Below are positions 33,264 through 42,795 of a DNA stretch of 64,000 nt, one piece after another. The DNA is taken from contig JAGBXX010000005.1 in NCBI GenBank assembly GCA_017629035.1, positions 1 through 64,000 on the forward strand, given 5' to 3'. The stretch comes from Alistipes sp. Its GTDB lineage: Bacteria; Bacteroidota; Bacteroidia; Bacteroidales; Rikenellaceae. The notes below the pieces were generated by a model. It did not search any database and had not been told where the DNA came from. It was given only the letters and a program-made list of their open reading frames with translations. Made by a program: the position numbers and the translations under genes. Every line of letters starts with the position of its first letter. The stretch's first letter is position 1.

Positions 33264-34808
33264 ATGCAGAGAGAACTCATTATCAATGTAAATCCAACGG
33301 AGGTCTCGATAGCACTGTGCGAAGATAAGGTGCTTGTCGAGCTCAACAAGGAGCAGTGTCAGACTGGATTCTCTGTCGGCGATATATATGTCGGCAAGGT
33401 GCGCAAGATTATGCCCGGCCTGAATGCAGCCTTCGTCAATATTGGCCACGAGAAGGATGCCTTTATCCACTATCTCGACCTGGGCGAGAATTTCGAGTCG
33501 CTCCAGCGTATCGTCGATAGCCGCGTCCAGAACCGCCGACCATTGCGTGTTGAGAGCATGAAGCTCGAGCCACAGCTTGCCAAGGAGGGTCGTATAGGCG
33601 ACCACCTCAAGCAGGGACAGCTCGTCATGGTGCAGATTGCCAAGGAGGCGATCTCGACCAAGGGCCCACGTCTTACGGCAGATATATCGCTTGCCGGACG
33701 CAATGTAGTGTTGGTACCATTCTCGTCAAAGGTATTTGTATCGTCGAAGATTCGCTCGAATGCTGCAAAAAAACGACTTCGCAAGGTTGCACAAGAGGTG
33801 CTACCGCAGAATTTTGGTGTCATTATCCGCACGGCTGCTGCCGATGCCGAGGATATCGATATCATGCAAGACATACTCTCGTTGGTAGAGCGCTGGAATA
33901 GCACTATTGCCGCCCTTGGCAATGGCTCGTGCCCAGCCCTGCTCATGAGCGAGATGAGCCGTGTTAACACCATCATCCGCGACTCGCTCAACGACACATT
34001 CTCGCAGATTACTGTCGACAATGAGCCACTCTACAAGGAGATTAAGAGCTATGTTCACGCCATCAAACCAGAGATGGATAAACTCGTGAAGCTCTACACG
34101 GGCAAGGTGCCCATCTTCGACAACTTCGATGTTGCGAAGCAGATCAAGTCGTTGTTTGCAAAGTATGTATCGCTCCGCCGTGGAGCCTATCTTATCATCG
34201 AGCACACCGAGGCAATGCACGTCATCGACGTCAACTCGGGAAATCGTACCAAGGCCGAGGATGATCAGGAGCAGACAGCCTTAGAGGTTAACCTCGCTGC
34301 TGCTGCCGAGATTGCACGACAGCTGCGACTCAGAGATATGGGAGGTATTGTCATCGTTGACTTTATCGACATGCGCAAGGCGCCAAGCCGTCAGATGCTC
34401 TACGAGGAGATGCAGAAGCTCATGGCCACAGACAAGGCCAAGCACACCATTCTGCCACTCACAAAGTTCGGACTCATGCAGATCACACGTCAGCGTGTGC
34501 GTCCTATTGCCGTTGCTGAGACCTCGGATGTTTGCCCTACATGTTATGGTTCGGGCAAAGTTGAGCCGACAATTCTCCTTGAGGAGAAGATTGAGGGACA
34601 CATCCAGCTACTCGCCGAGCGAGGCTGTAAGTTTGTGAACCTCAAGGTTAGCCCCTATGTTGCGGCCTATCTGACCCGTGGTTTGTGGTCACGCCGTATG
34701 CGTTGGATTTGCAAGTATAAGCTACGTATCAAGCTCACATCCGATCAGAGCGTAGGCATGATCGATGTCAGCTACCTCGATAAAGAGGGAAAGTCGCTTC
34801 TTATGTAA
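33264..34808 (+). CDS. rng: Ribonuclease E/G family endoribonuclease
   Basis: 514 residues, RNase G size. It has an N-terminal S1 domain (VGDIYVGKVRKIMPGLNAAF), a catalytic region with HVIDVNSGNRTK (the magnesium-binding DVNSG) and DFIDM, and the zinc link in DVCPTCYGSGKV. It matures rRNA and initiates mRNA decay. No long disordered C-terminal scaffold as in RNase E. Upstream is the hairpin at 33192-33229. mfd follows 23 bp after its stop. Confidence 0.95.
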   Translation: MQRELIINVNPTEVSIALCEDKVLVELNKEQCQTGFSVGDIYVGKVRKIMPGLNAAFVNIGHEKDAFIHYLDLGENFESLQRIVDSRVQNRRPLRVESMKLEPQLAKEGRIGDHLKQGQLVMVQIAKEAISTKGPRLTADISLAGRNVVLVPFSSKVFVSSKIRSNAAKKRLRKVAQEVLPQNFGVIIRTAAADAEDIDIMQDILSLVERWNSTIAALGNGSCPALLMSEMSRVNTIIRDSLNDTFSQITVDNEPLYKEIKSYVHAIKPEMDKLVKLYTGKVPIFDNFDVAKQIKSLFAKYVSLRRGAYLIIEHTEAMHVIDVNSGNRTKAEDDQEQTALEVNLAAAAEIARQLRLRDMGGIVIVDFIDMRKAPSRQMLYEEMQKLMATDKAKHTILPLTKFGLMQITRQRVRPIAVAETSDVCPTCYGSGKVEPTILLEEKIEGHIQLLAERGCKFVNLKVSPYVAAYLTRGLWSRRMRWICKYKLRIKLTSDQSVGMIDVSYLDKEGKSLLM

Positions 34809-34831
34809 GTAGAAGCTATCAGGAAGCGAAA

Positions 34832-37800
34832 ATGGAGTATTTGAAGAGTCTCATTCGTAAGTCCAAGCGTGCGAGTGAGCTGAAAAAAAGTTTGGAATCT
34901 AAAGGCTCTACCGTCCATCTCGAGCAGATGGTCGGCGGAGCCTTTTCGCTTTATGCCTCGGATGCTGTTGAGCGTATCGGAGGTATTCACATCTTTCTTG
35001 CCGAGGATCGTGACTCGGCAGCCTATCTGCTCAACGATCTCTACGAACTGCTTGATAAGGAGCGTGTTGAGTTCTTCTCTTCGGGCTATAAGCGCTCGGC
35101 GGCCTATGGCGCTGAGGATGCCCAGGGTGTTGTGCGACGCACCGCTGCGCTCAATGCTATTGCCTCGTTCAAGCGTGGATATATCGCAGTGTGTACCTAT
35201 CCCGAGGCTCTTGCCGAGACAGTTGCCGATAGGGTTATGCTCCGTGAGCAGTCACGCCGTGTGCATGTGGGCGACAGGCTCTCGCAGGCGGAGTTTGTCG
35301 AGTGGCTCCAGGCGCATGAGTTTGAGCGTGTAGAGTTTGTCTACGAGCCTGGCCAGTACTCCGTGCGTGGAGGTATTGTCGATGTCTTCTCCTATGTCGA
35401 GTCACGCCCCTATCGTGTTGACTTCTTTGGCGACGAGGTGGACTCGCTGCGTAGATTTGATATCTCGAGTCAGCTCTCGGCCGAGCGCCCTGATGAGGTG
35501 GAGATCATCCCTAATATGATGAAGAATGGCGAGGAGGAGAGGGTGTCGCTGGCGCAGTTTGCCGGCGAGGCTACATGGTGGATTAGCGATGCAGACTACT
35601 CTCTACGCAAGGTGATGGATGTGCGTAAACGCTGCCTGGAGCAGGCCTCGGATGGCGACGATGCTCGAGAGATAGCCTCACGTCTTACCTCTCGCACACG
35701 CCTTCTGGAGGATTTGGCGGGGTGTAGCGTCGCTCTGCTTAAGGATAACCTGCGTGAGCGCCCCAAGTCGCACACTATAACCTTTGAGACAACGCCCCAG
35801 CCTAAGTTCAACCGTAACTTTGAGCTGCTGGCCGACGATATTCACTGGAACTCGCAGCGTGGTTATACCACCTGCATCCTCTCGCATAATAAGGCGCAGA
35901 TTGAGCGTCTTGACAACATCTTCCACCAGGCGGGACGTCGCTCTGTGGAGTTCCGTGCCGTAGACCTTGTGCTGCACGAGGGCTTTGTGGATAATAGCCT
36001 GAAGGTGTGCCTTTATCCCGATCATCAGATCTTTGACCGCTACCAGCGCTACCATATCCGTGGCGAGATTAAGCGTGACGAGCAGATGACCGTTGCCGAG
36101 CTCAATGCCCTGAAGGTTGGCGATTTTGTTGTCCATATCGACCATGGCGTGGGTAGGTTCGGAGGTCTTGTTAAGCTCAACGAGAATGGCCGTATAAAAG
36201 AGGCTATCAAGCTAATATACAAGGATAACGACATCCTGTTTGTCAATGTCCATGCCCTGCACCGCATATCTCGATACAAGAGTGGTGAGGGTGATCCCCC
36301 AAAGATCTATAAGCTCGGAAATGGCGCATGGCAGAAGCTCAAGGCTACGACCAAGAAGGCCGTTAAGGATATATCACGAGAGCTCATAGCCCTCTATGCC
36401 AAGCGTAAGGCCTCGAAGGGCTTTGCCTTCTCCGAGGATGGATACCTGCAGCAGGAGCTCGAGGCATCGTTCAAGTGGGAGGATACCCCTGATCAGCAGA
36501 CAGCCATTGCTGCGGTAAAGCGAGATATGGAGTCCGACCAGCCTATGGATCGCCTCGTGTGTGGCGATGTGGGCTTTGGTAAGACCGAGGTGGCTATCCG
36601 TGCGGCGTTCAAGGCGGCGTGCGACGGCAAGCAGACGGCGGTCCTTGTCCCCACAACAATTCTTGCCCTGCAACACTATCGCAGCTTCTCGGAGCGTCTG
36701 CGTGACCTGCCCGTTACGGTGGAGTATATCAACCGCACCAAGTCGGCCAAGGAGTCACGACGCATTGCCGACGAGCTTCGTCAGGGTAAGATTGATATCC
36801 TTATCGGTACGCACAAGATGCTCTCGAAACAGATTGAGTTCCACGATCTTGGACTCCTTATCATCGACGAGGAGCAGAAGTTTGGCGTAGCGGCCAAGGA
36901 GAAGCTCACGCAGCTCTCTGTGTCGATCGACACGCTCACGCTTACGGCAACGCCTATACCCCGTACGCTGCAGTTCTCATTGATGGGATCTCGAGATTTG
37001 TCGGTTATCTCTACACCTCCGCCCAATCGTCAGCCTATTGTCACCGAGTCGCACCTCTTTAGCGAGGAGGTTATTCGTGATGCTATCGAGGAGGAGTTGT
37101 CACGAGGTGGTCAGGTCTACTTTGTGCATAATCGTGTCGAGGATCTGAAGACTATACAGGGCATGATCACACGCCTCTGCCCCAAGGCACGTGTTGGCGT
37201 GGGCCATGGACGTATGCCAGCCGACGAGCTCGAGAGGCTTATCATGGACTTCATATATGGAGAGTTCGATGTGCTGCTTGCTACGACGATTATCGAGAAT
37301 GGTATAGATATTGGCAATGCTAACACTATCATTATCAACGATGCACACCGCTTTGGCCTTAGCGACCTGCACCAGCTGCGTGGCCGTGTAGGCCGTAGCG
37401 ACCGCAAGGGCTTCTGTTATCTGCTCTCGCCCCCCGATGAGCTTATCGGTGGCGATGCACGCCGCCGTCTGAGGGCTATCGAGGAGTTTTCGGACCTTGG
37501 CTCGGGATTTAATATCGCTATGCAGGATCTCGACATACGTGGTGCTGGTAACCTGCTTGGTGCCGAGCAGAGTGGCTTTATTGCCGACGTGGGTATCGAG
37601 ACCTACCAGAAGATTTTGAACCAGGCGATCTCGGAGCTTCGTGCCGAGGGTCTTGATACTTCGGGCTTGACACAGGCCGAGAACGACGCTATGAAGGATA
37701 TTGCGTTTGTCGACGATGCAACTATCGATATCGACATCGATGCCTCTATCCCAGATAGTTATGTGCGCTCTCAGGCCGAGAAGCTCAGGCTGTACCGTGA

Positions 37801-38185
37801 GATCGACTCCATGCGTAGCGACGACCAGTTCGAGGCCTTTAAGGAGCGTCTTAAGGATAGATTTGGTGGTCTTCCAAAGCAGGTTTTGGAGCTTATCGAC
37901 GTCGTGAAGCTGCGTCGTGAGGCCGTGAACCTCGGTATGGAGCATGTTAAGGTTAAGAACGGATTGATGATTGTGCGCTTTGTGGGAGATAACAACTCGC
38001 CATTCTTCAAGACCGACCTCTTCCTCTCCTTGTTGCGCAAGGTTGTGTCGCAGCCAGATAGATTTGTGGTCAAGCAATACAATAATCGCCTATCTATGAC
38101 CGTTAGAAAGATAAACTCAATAGCCGAAGGTGTCGAGATGTTGCGCTCGCTTGCGCAGTGTGGCACCCAGGAGCAGACCCAGTAG
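34832..38185 (+). CDS. mfd: Transcription-repair coupling factor Mfd
   Basis: 1117 residues. Mfd removes stalled RNA polymerase at lesions and recruits UvrA. Domains in order: UvrB-like N-terminal region, RNA-polymerase-interacting CarD-like/Tudor domain near 430-490 (GDFVVHIDHGVGRFGGLVKL), RecG-like helicase with Walker A GDVGFGKTEVAIRAAF, DEEQ box IIDEEQKFGV, TATPIPRTLQFSLMG and ATTIIENGIDIGNANTIII, and a C-terminal D7 domain. Complete and of normal length. coaX follows 3 bases after the stop. Confidence 0.97.
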   Translation: MEYLKSLIRKSKRASELKKSLESKGSTVHLEQMVGGAFSLYASDAVERIGGIHIFLAEDRDSAAYLLNDLYELLDKERVEFFSSGYKRSAAYGAEDAQGVVRRTAALNAIASFKRGYIAVCTYPEALAETVADRVMLREQSRRVHVGDRLSQAEFVEWLQAHEFERVEFVYEPGQYSVRGGIVDVFSYVESRPYRVDFFGDEVDSLRRFDISSQLSAERPDEVEIIPNMMKNGEEERVSLAQFAGEATWWISDADYSLRKVMDVRKRCLEQASDGDDAREIASRLTSRTRLLEDLAGCSVALLKDNLRERPKSHTITFETTPQPKFNRNFELLADDIHWNSQRGYTTCILSHNKAQIERLDNIFHQAGRRSVEFRAVDLVLHEGFVDNSLKVCLYPDHQIFDRYQRYHIRGEIKRDEQMTVAELNALKVGDFVVHIDHGVGRFGGLVKLNENGRIKEAIKLIYKDNDILFVNVHALHRISRYKSGEGDPPKIYKLGNGAWQKLKATTKKAVKDISRELIALYAKRKASKGFAFSEDGYLQQELEASFKWEDTPDQQTAIAAVKRDMESDQPMDRLVCGDVGFGKTEVAIRAAFKAACDGKQTAVLVPTTILALQHYRSFSERLRDLPVTVEYINRTKSAKESRRIADELRQGKIDILIGTHKMLSKQIEFHDLGLLIIDEEQKFGVAAKEKLTQLSVSIDTLTLTATPIPRTLQFSLMGSRDLSVISTPPPNRQPIVTESHLFSEEVIRDAIEEELSRGGQVYFVHNRVEDLKTIQGMITRLCPKARVGVGHGRMPADELERLIMDFIYGEFDVLLATTIIENGIDIGNANTIIINDAHRFGLSDLHQLRGRVGRSDRKGFCYLLSPPDELIGGDARRRLRAIEEFSDLGSGFNIAMQDLDIRGAGNLLGAEQSGFIADVGIETYQKILNQAISELRAEGLDTSGLTQAENDAMKDIAFVDDATIDIDIDASIPDSYVRSQAEKLRLYREIDSMRSDDQFEAFKERLKDRFGGLPKQVLELIDVVKLRREAVNLGMEHVKVKNGLMIVRFVGDNNSPFFKTDLFLSLLRKVVSQPDRFVVKQYNNRLSMTVRKINSIAEGVEMLRSLAQCGTQEQTQ

Positions 38186-38188
38186 ACT

Positions 38189-38926
38189 ATGAACCTAATT
38201 GTTGATATCGGTAATACACGAGCTAAGGCTGTGGTAATGAGCTCTATGCGTGTTGTGGCGAGCTATGTTGCTGACTCGGCTACACGTGAGTGGCTCGGTG
38301 CGATCGTTGGCCAGCACCCCGAGGTGTCGAGAGCTATCGTGTCGTCAACACGTGGTGACTCCCAGAGCTGCTCGGCGATGCTTGGCGAGTGGTTGGATTT
38401 CGTTGTTTGCTTTATGCCTGCAACCACACCTATACCACTGGGCAATAGCTATCATACACCTCAAACCCTGGGCGCTGACCGCCTTGCTGCTGCCGTAGGT
38501 GCCTCGGCGCTCTATCCCGATGAGGATCTCATGATAGTTGACTTCGGCACGGCAATTACAATCGACTATGTTGAGGACGGAGAGTTTCGTGGAGGTAATA
38601 TCTCGCCAGGTGTGACCACACGTTTTCGCTCGCTTGCCGACTACACCGCATGCCTGCCGTTGTGCCAGCCAACAGAGTCGGTTTTGGAGTATGGTCGAAC
38701 CACTGTCGAGGCTATCGAACAGGGCGTTATGCGAGGCGTTGAGCACGAGATTAGGGGCTATTGCGATGATTTTTCAAAGAAAAATGAGAAAAAACGCATA
38801 ATTTTTACCGGTGGCGACGCAAAATATTTTGCAATGCGAATTAAAAATGCGATATTTGCAGACTGTGAGCCTGTGATTTTTGGGCTTAACCGAATTTTAG
38901 ACTACAATGCAGAGAAGCAAGAATAA
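38189..38926 (+). CDS. coaX: Type III pantothenate kinase
   Basis: First step of CoA synthesis, phosphorylating pantothenate. 245 residues with the ASKHA-type motifs of CoaX: NLIVDIGNTRAKAVV (Asp6), TPQTLGADRLAAAVGA and IVDFGTAITIDYVEDGEFRGGNISPG. Starts 3 bases after mfd and overlaps the next gene by 20 bases, so the three are probably cotranscribed. Confidence 0.96.
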   Translation: MNLIVDIGNTRAKAVVMSSMRVVASYVADSATREWLGAIVGQHPEVSRAIVSSTRGDSQSCSAMLGEWLDFVVCFMPATTPIPLGNSYHTPQTLGADRLAAAVGASALYPDEDLMIVDFGTAITIDYVEDGEFRGGNISPGVTTRFRSLADYTACLPLCQPTESVLEYGRTTVEAIEQGVMRGVEHEIRGYCDDFSKKNEKKRIIFTGGDAKYFAMRIKNAIFADCEPVIFGLNRILDYNAEKQE

Positions 38927-40325
38927 TATATTTCGACTTTTTGCCCTGGCTCTCGTGGCCATGGCTATGCTGTTACCACAGGTAACAATGGCACAGAGCT
39001 CGAGCCTGAATGCCTACTCGCCGTACTCGATGTATGGCCCAGGTGAGATACATACTCCTGGCTCGGTGCAGATGCGCTCGATGGGTGGCGTGGGCCTCGG
39101 CCTCCGCTCAGCATCGCAGGTCAATGTGCTCAACCCAGCAGCGGCAAGTGTGGTTCCATCCAAGAGCTTCCTCTTCGACCTCAATATCGATGGAGCGCAC
39201 TATCGCAACAACCAGATGCGCTACACGGCAGATGGCCTCGAGGCGGGTAAGTCTCGCACGGCATACAACACGGGAAATATCCACAACATTGGCATCCAGT
39301 TCCCACTCGCTAAGGGCCTTGGTGCAATGTTCAACATCTCGCCATATAGTAGCGTAGGTTACAGAGTAATGACTACCGACGAGCAGTTTGACAACTGGGC
39401 AGATATTGGTCAAGTGGAGTATATCCACGCTGGCGAGGGTGATATCACCGAGGTTAAGTTCGCTATTGGCTGGGCCCCTGTGCGTAAGTTCTCGATAGGT
39501 GTTGCAGCACGCTACCTCTGGGGTACTATCGACCGTGAGTATGCCACAAAGATTAGCAATGTGGTGACCGGCTCAGGAAGCTATGCTCATACCGTGGGTG
39601 CCGACTCGTTCATCGTAAATAACTTTAAGTTCCAGGTGGGCTTGCAGTGGAGCATCATCGCCGACGATAAGCGTATGTTGACCCTCGGTGCTACCTACGA
39701 CCTCGGCGGCAGACTCAACCCACGTGAGCGCAACTACCTCTATACCGACAACGAGTATCACGGCGTAGTATCGGGAGGTTTCCCTATTCGCAACGAGATC
39801 AGCAAGCTCGAGTTGCGTGTACCTCACCAGGTTGCTGCGGGTCTATACTATCTGGATCGTAAGATTGCCTGGGGTGTCGATTATAGCTACTCAATGTGGG
39901 GTGGCGACAATGAGTCCTATGTTGAGAACCCTAATTTGCAGAATATCAGCGTAGCATACGCCGATACACATACTATCAAGGCGGGTATTGAGTTTGTCCC
40001 ACGTCGTGGTGATACTCGTAACTACTTTAACCGTGTATCGTACCGCTTTGGTGCACGTGTGGGCAACTACTATCAGACATTCTACGGTGAGCAGATTAAT
40101 ACCATGGCCGTAACCGCAGGTCTTGGCTTCCCAATCAGATTGTGGGGCTCGTCGTCGATCAACGTAGGCTTTGAGTATGGCCGCATGTCGACACCTAAGT
40201 CGGTGGTTGTAGGTGGTCATAAGATCGGACTCACGACGCAGAACTACTTCAAGCTCTCGCTTGGCTTCTCGCTCTTCTCGCACGATACGAACGACTACTG
40301 GTTTGTACGTCAGAAGTTCGACTAA
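38907..40325 (+). CDS. Predicted outer-membrane beta-barrel protein
   Basis: 472 residues with a signal peptide (FALALVAMAMLLPQVTMAQ, cleavage before SSSLN). The mature part is rich in alternating aromatic/polar strands with Gly and Tyr, and ends ...YWFVRQKFD. It resembles the FadL/OmpP1-like group of Bacteroidetes hypothetical outer-membrane proteins (early SMGGVGLGLRSASQVNVLNPAAAS segment). Transport substrate unknown. The ATG lies inside the end of coaX. Confidence 0.65.
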   Translation: MQRSKNNIFRLFALALVAMAMLLPQVTMAQSSSLNAYSPYSMYGPGEIHTPGSVQMRSMGGVGLGLRSASQVNVLNPAAASVVPSKSFLFDLNIDGAHYRNNQMRYTADGLEAGKSRTAYNTGNIHNIGIQFPLAKGLGAMFNISPYSSVGYRVMTTDEQFDNWADIGQVEYIHAGEGDITEVKFAIGWAPVRKFSIGVAARYLWGTIDREYATKISNVVTGSGSYAHTVGADSFIVNNFKFQVGLQWSIIADDKRMLTLGATYDLGGRLNPRERNYLYTDNEYHGVVSGGFPIRNEISKLELRVPHQVAAGLYYLDRKIAWGVDYSYSMWGGDNESYVENPNLQNISVAYADTHTIKAGIEFVPRRGDTRNYFNRVSYRFGARVGNYYQTFYGEQINTMAVTAGLGFPIRLWGSSSINVGFEYGRMSTPKSVVVGGHKIGLTTQNYFKLSLGFSLFSHDTNDYWFVRQKFD

Positions 40326-40379
40326 CAGATTGATATATAGAGTAATACAAACAATATTTTAAACTATTAAAACAAAACT

Positions 40380-41726
40380 ATGAAAAGCGTAAAATTTCTC
40401 TTGGCTGCTGTGGCTTTGGTTGTAAGCTTCTCAGCTTCAGCTCAGGATTTTAGCGACGACAAACTTTATGGTAAGTGGGGTGCAACCGCTGAGGAGCGTG
40501 CTTCGAACATCGGTGCAAGTAACTTCCTCAAGGAGGCAATGGATGCAAAGGACTATGCTGCTGCTACAGTTAACTTCCAGCAGTTGCTCCAGAACTGCCC
40601 TGCAGCCTCAGTAAACACATTTACTCGTGGTACAACTCTCTACAAGAACCGTATCAACCGTGCTCGTAACCTCGATGAGAAGCGCCGTTTGGTTGACTCG
40701 TTGATTCTTATCCACGACTTGCGTATCCAGTACTTCGGCGACGATTTGAAGTATGGTCGTGACTACATCCTCGATATCAAGGCTCGTGACGTTATCAAGT
40801 ACTGCTCTGCAGACCGTGACTTGCTCCGTTCAACATTGAAGGAGGCTGTTGAGGCTGCTATTCCAGCAAACACCGTTAAGCTCGATATCGCTGCTATGTA
40901 CTTCAAGAGCTTGTGCGACGACTTCGCTTTCGACGATAATATCACAAGCGAGATGATTCTCACTGAGTATGAGCGTCTTGCTCCATACTTCGATGCTGCA
41001 GCCGACGAGGCAGCTCTTGCTCACAAGAAGACTTTCGAGGATAGCTTCGCTGATAGCGGCGCTGCAAACTGCGACAACCTCGAGGCACTCTTCTCTGAGA
41101 AGCTCGCAGCTAACCCAGACGACACTGAGCTCTTGTCACAGGCTGTTGCTTTGATGTCACGAGCAAGCTGCTCAAGCGACTTCTTCCTCAGCATCACTGA
41201 GCGTTACTACACTGTAACTCCATCATCAGATACAGCGTTGTTCCTTGCTAAGGCGTTCCAGGATCGTAAGCAGAACGACAAGGCTCTCAAGTATTTGCGT
41301 GAGGCTTTGGCCGTAGAGCTCGACCCAATCAAGAAGGAGTCACTCCTCGCTCAGATTGCTATTACCGAGCTTAGCGCAAGCAACTACTCTGCAGCAGCTT
41401 CGGCAGCTCGTCAGTTGCACGACATCAACCCACAGAACGGTTACTCATACTTCGTTCTTGGCCAGTGCTACGCATCATCATCATGCGCAAGCGATGGTAT
41501 CGGTGGTGCTTCAGTATACTGGGCTGCTTACGACGCAATGAGCCGTGCTGCTGAGCTTCTCAAGGAGCCAGAGGTACAGAAGGTTGCTCGTTCACTCGCA
41601 GGTGCTTACCGTTCAGCGTTCCCAACTCAGGAGACTTGCTTCTTCGCAGAGCTCTCTGCAGGTCAGGGTTACACCGTACGTTGCGGTTTCGCAAGTGGTA
41701 AGTCAACAACTGTTCGTTACCGCTAA
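40380..41726 (+). CDS. Secreted TPR-like repeat protein
   Basis: 448 residues with a Sec signal (LLAAVALVVSFSASAQ, cleavage before DFSDD). The mature protein is helical with TPR-like pairs (ALFLAKAFQDRKQNDKALKYLREALAV, ASAARQLHDINPQNGYSYFVLGQCY). Probably a periplasmic scaffold. Codon use is that of highly expressed genes (GCT, GTT rich), unlike lptC next to it. Position between an outer-membrane protein and lptC suggests an envelope role. I do not recognise a named family. Confidence 0.65.
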   Translation: MKSVKFLLAAVALVVSFSASAQDFSDDKLYGKWGATAEERASNIGASNFLKEAMDAKDYAAATVNFQQLLQNCPAASVNTFTRGTTLYKNRINRARNLDEKRRLVDSLILIHDLRIQYFGDDLKYGRDYILDIKARDVIKYCSADRDLLRSTLKEAVEAAIPANTVKLDIAAMYFKSLCDDFAFDDNITSEMILTEYERLAPYFDAAADEAALAHKKTFEDSFADSGAANCDNLEALFSEKLAANPDDTELLSQAVALMSRASCSSDFFLSITERYYTVTPSSDTALFLAKAFQDRKQNDKALKYLREALAVELDPIKKESLLAQIAITELSASNYSAAASAARQLHDINPQNGYSYFVLGQCYASSSCASDGIGGASVYWAAYDAMSRAAELLKEPEVQKVARSLAGAYRSAFPTQETCFFAELSAGQGYTVRCGFASGKSTTVRYR

Positions 41727-41752
41727 TATTAGGTGCATCTAACCTCGATGTT

Positions 41753-42775
41753 ATGTGCCTAAGATTTCATAGATATGCAGTGATAGCACTCCTCATTGTG
41801 GGGAGTGCTACATTGCTATTCTCTTGTGGCACAACGACCGAGAGGGTAGAGTACGACCTCGAGACGCTTATGACCGAGCGCAGCGAGAATCGTACAATCA
41901 CCATGACCGAGAACGGAAAGCGTTCTTACTCCTTCACAGCACCCCTTATCGAGGGTTATAGCCTCGCCCAGAACCCATACCAGGAGTTCCGCGAGGGTGT
42001 CAAGATGATAACCTATACCAGCGACTCGCTCTCTTTGCAGGATGCAACAATTACTGCAAACTACGCTATCTACTATGATAAGCAGAAGCTCTGGGAGGCG
42101 AAGGGTAATGTTGTGATTATCAAGAAAAACCGTAAGGATGGCGATACCATCGTCACAGGTCTTACGGAGGTATATACCCAGCAGTTGTTCTGGGATGCCC
42201 GCACCAAGAAGGTCTACTCAAATGTCGACACCAAGGTCTTGCAGCCCGATGGCTGGCACTTTGGCGTGGGCTTCGAGGCCGACGAGGATCTCAAGAATAT
42301 CCATTTCCGCAAGTATAAGAGCGAGATGGAGTTCGACTTCTCGCCTGTTGAGGAGAGCCCCGAGGATAAGAAGGGTGATAAGACCTCGGATGCAAAGCGA
42401 GGTGGCGACAAGAGGGGCGATCGTCCTAAGCCAGGTGGCAGACCCGCACCTCGTGAGTCTAAGCGTCCGGGCGTGAACCCATCAATGTCAACAAACCCAA
42501 CCGTGGGCAAGACGCCATCAGCGGCTAAGAGCCCTCAGGTGCCACAGTCACCAGCACGTCAGCGTCCAAATGTCGGAGCACAGTCGCTCTCAACGCAGAT
42601 GTCTGTTGGTGGTGCACCATCAAAGAACACGGGCGCAGTGGAGCGCTCAGGGTCGCCTGCAAAGAGAGTTGGAGAGCAGCGCCTGGAGTCCTCGCCAAAG
42701 AGTGCGGGGGCACGTAGTGCCACAGCTAAGCCTGTGGCGGGTGCTAAGAGTAGCTCGACACAGACAAAGAGGTAG
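41753..42775 (+). CDS. lptC: LptC-like LPS export protein with long basic C-terminal tail
   Basis: LptC bridges LptB2FG and LptA in LPS transport. Residues about 1-25 form a lipoprotein-like signal (SATLLFSCGTT), and the LptC/OstA fold spans about 35-200 (YTSDSLSLQDATITANYAIYY, LWEAKGNVVI, TEVYTQQLFWD, VYSNVDTKVL). Beyond residue 205 about 135 residues are low complexity, rich in Pro, Ser, Lys, Arg and Gly (KRGGDKRGDRPKPGGRP and similar). The usual LptC is about 190-200 residues, so this tail is an extra. Followed 20 bp later by the GldE-like gene. Confidence 0.83.
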   Translation: MCLRFHRYAVIALLIVGSATLLFSCGTTTERVEYDLETLMTERSENRTITMTENGKRSYSFTAPLIEGYSLAQNPYQEFREGVKMITYTSDSLSLQDATITANYAIYYDKQKLWEAKGNVVIIKKNRKDGDTIVTGLTEVYTQQLFWDARTKKVYSNVDTKVLQPDGWHFGVGFEADEDLKNIHFRKYKSEMEFDFSPVEESPEDKKGDKTSDAKRGGDKRGDRPKPGGRPAPRESKRPGVNPSMSTNPTVGKTPSAAKSPQVPQSPARQRPNVGAQSLSTQMSVGGAPSKNTGAVERSGSPAKRVGEQRLESSPKSAGARSATAKPVAGAKSSSTQTKR

Positions 42776-42795
42776 GCAGACTATACATTTAATAT

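Noticed and set aside
37100..38077. Long minus-strand ORF (325 codons) inside mfd
   Set aside because: Antisense shadow of the D7/helicase region of mfd, with no own promoter or domain.
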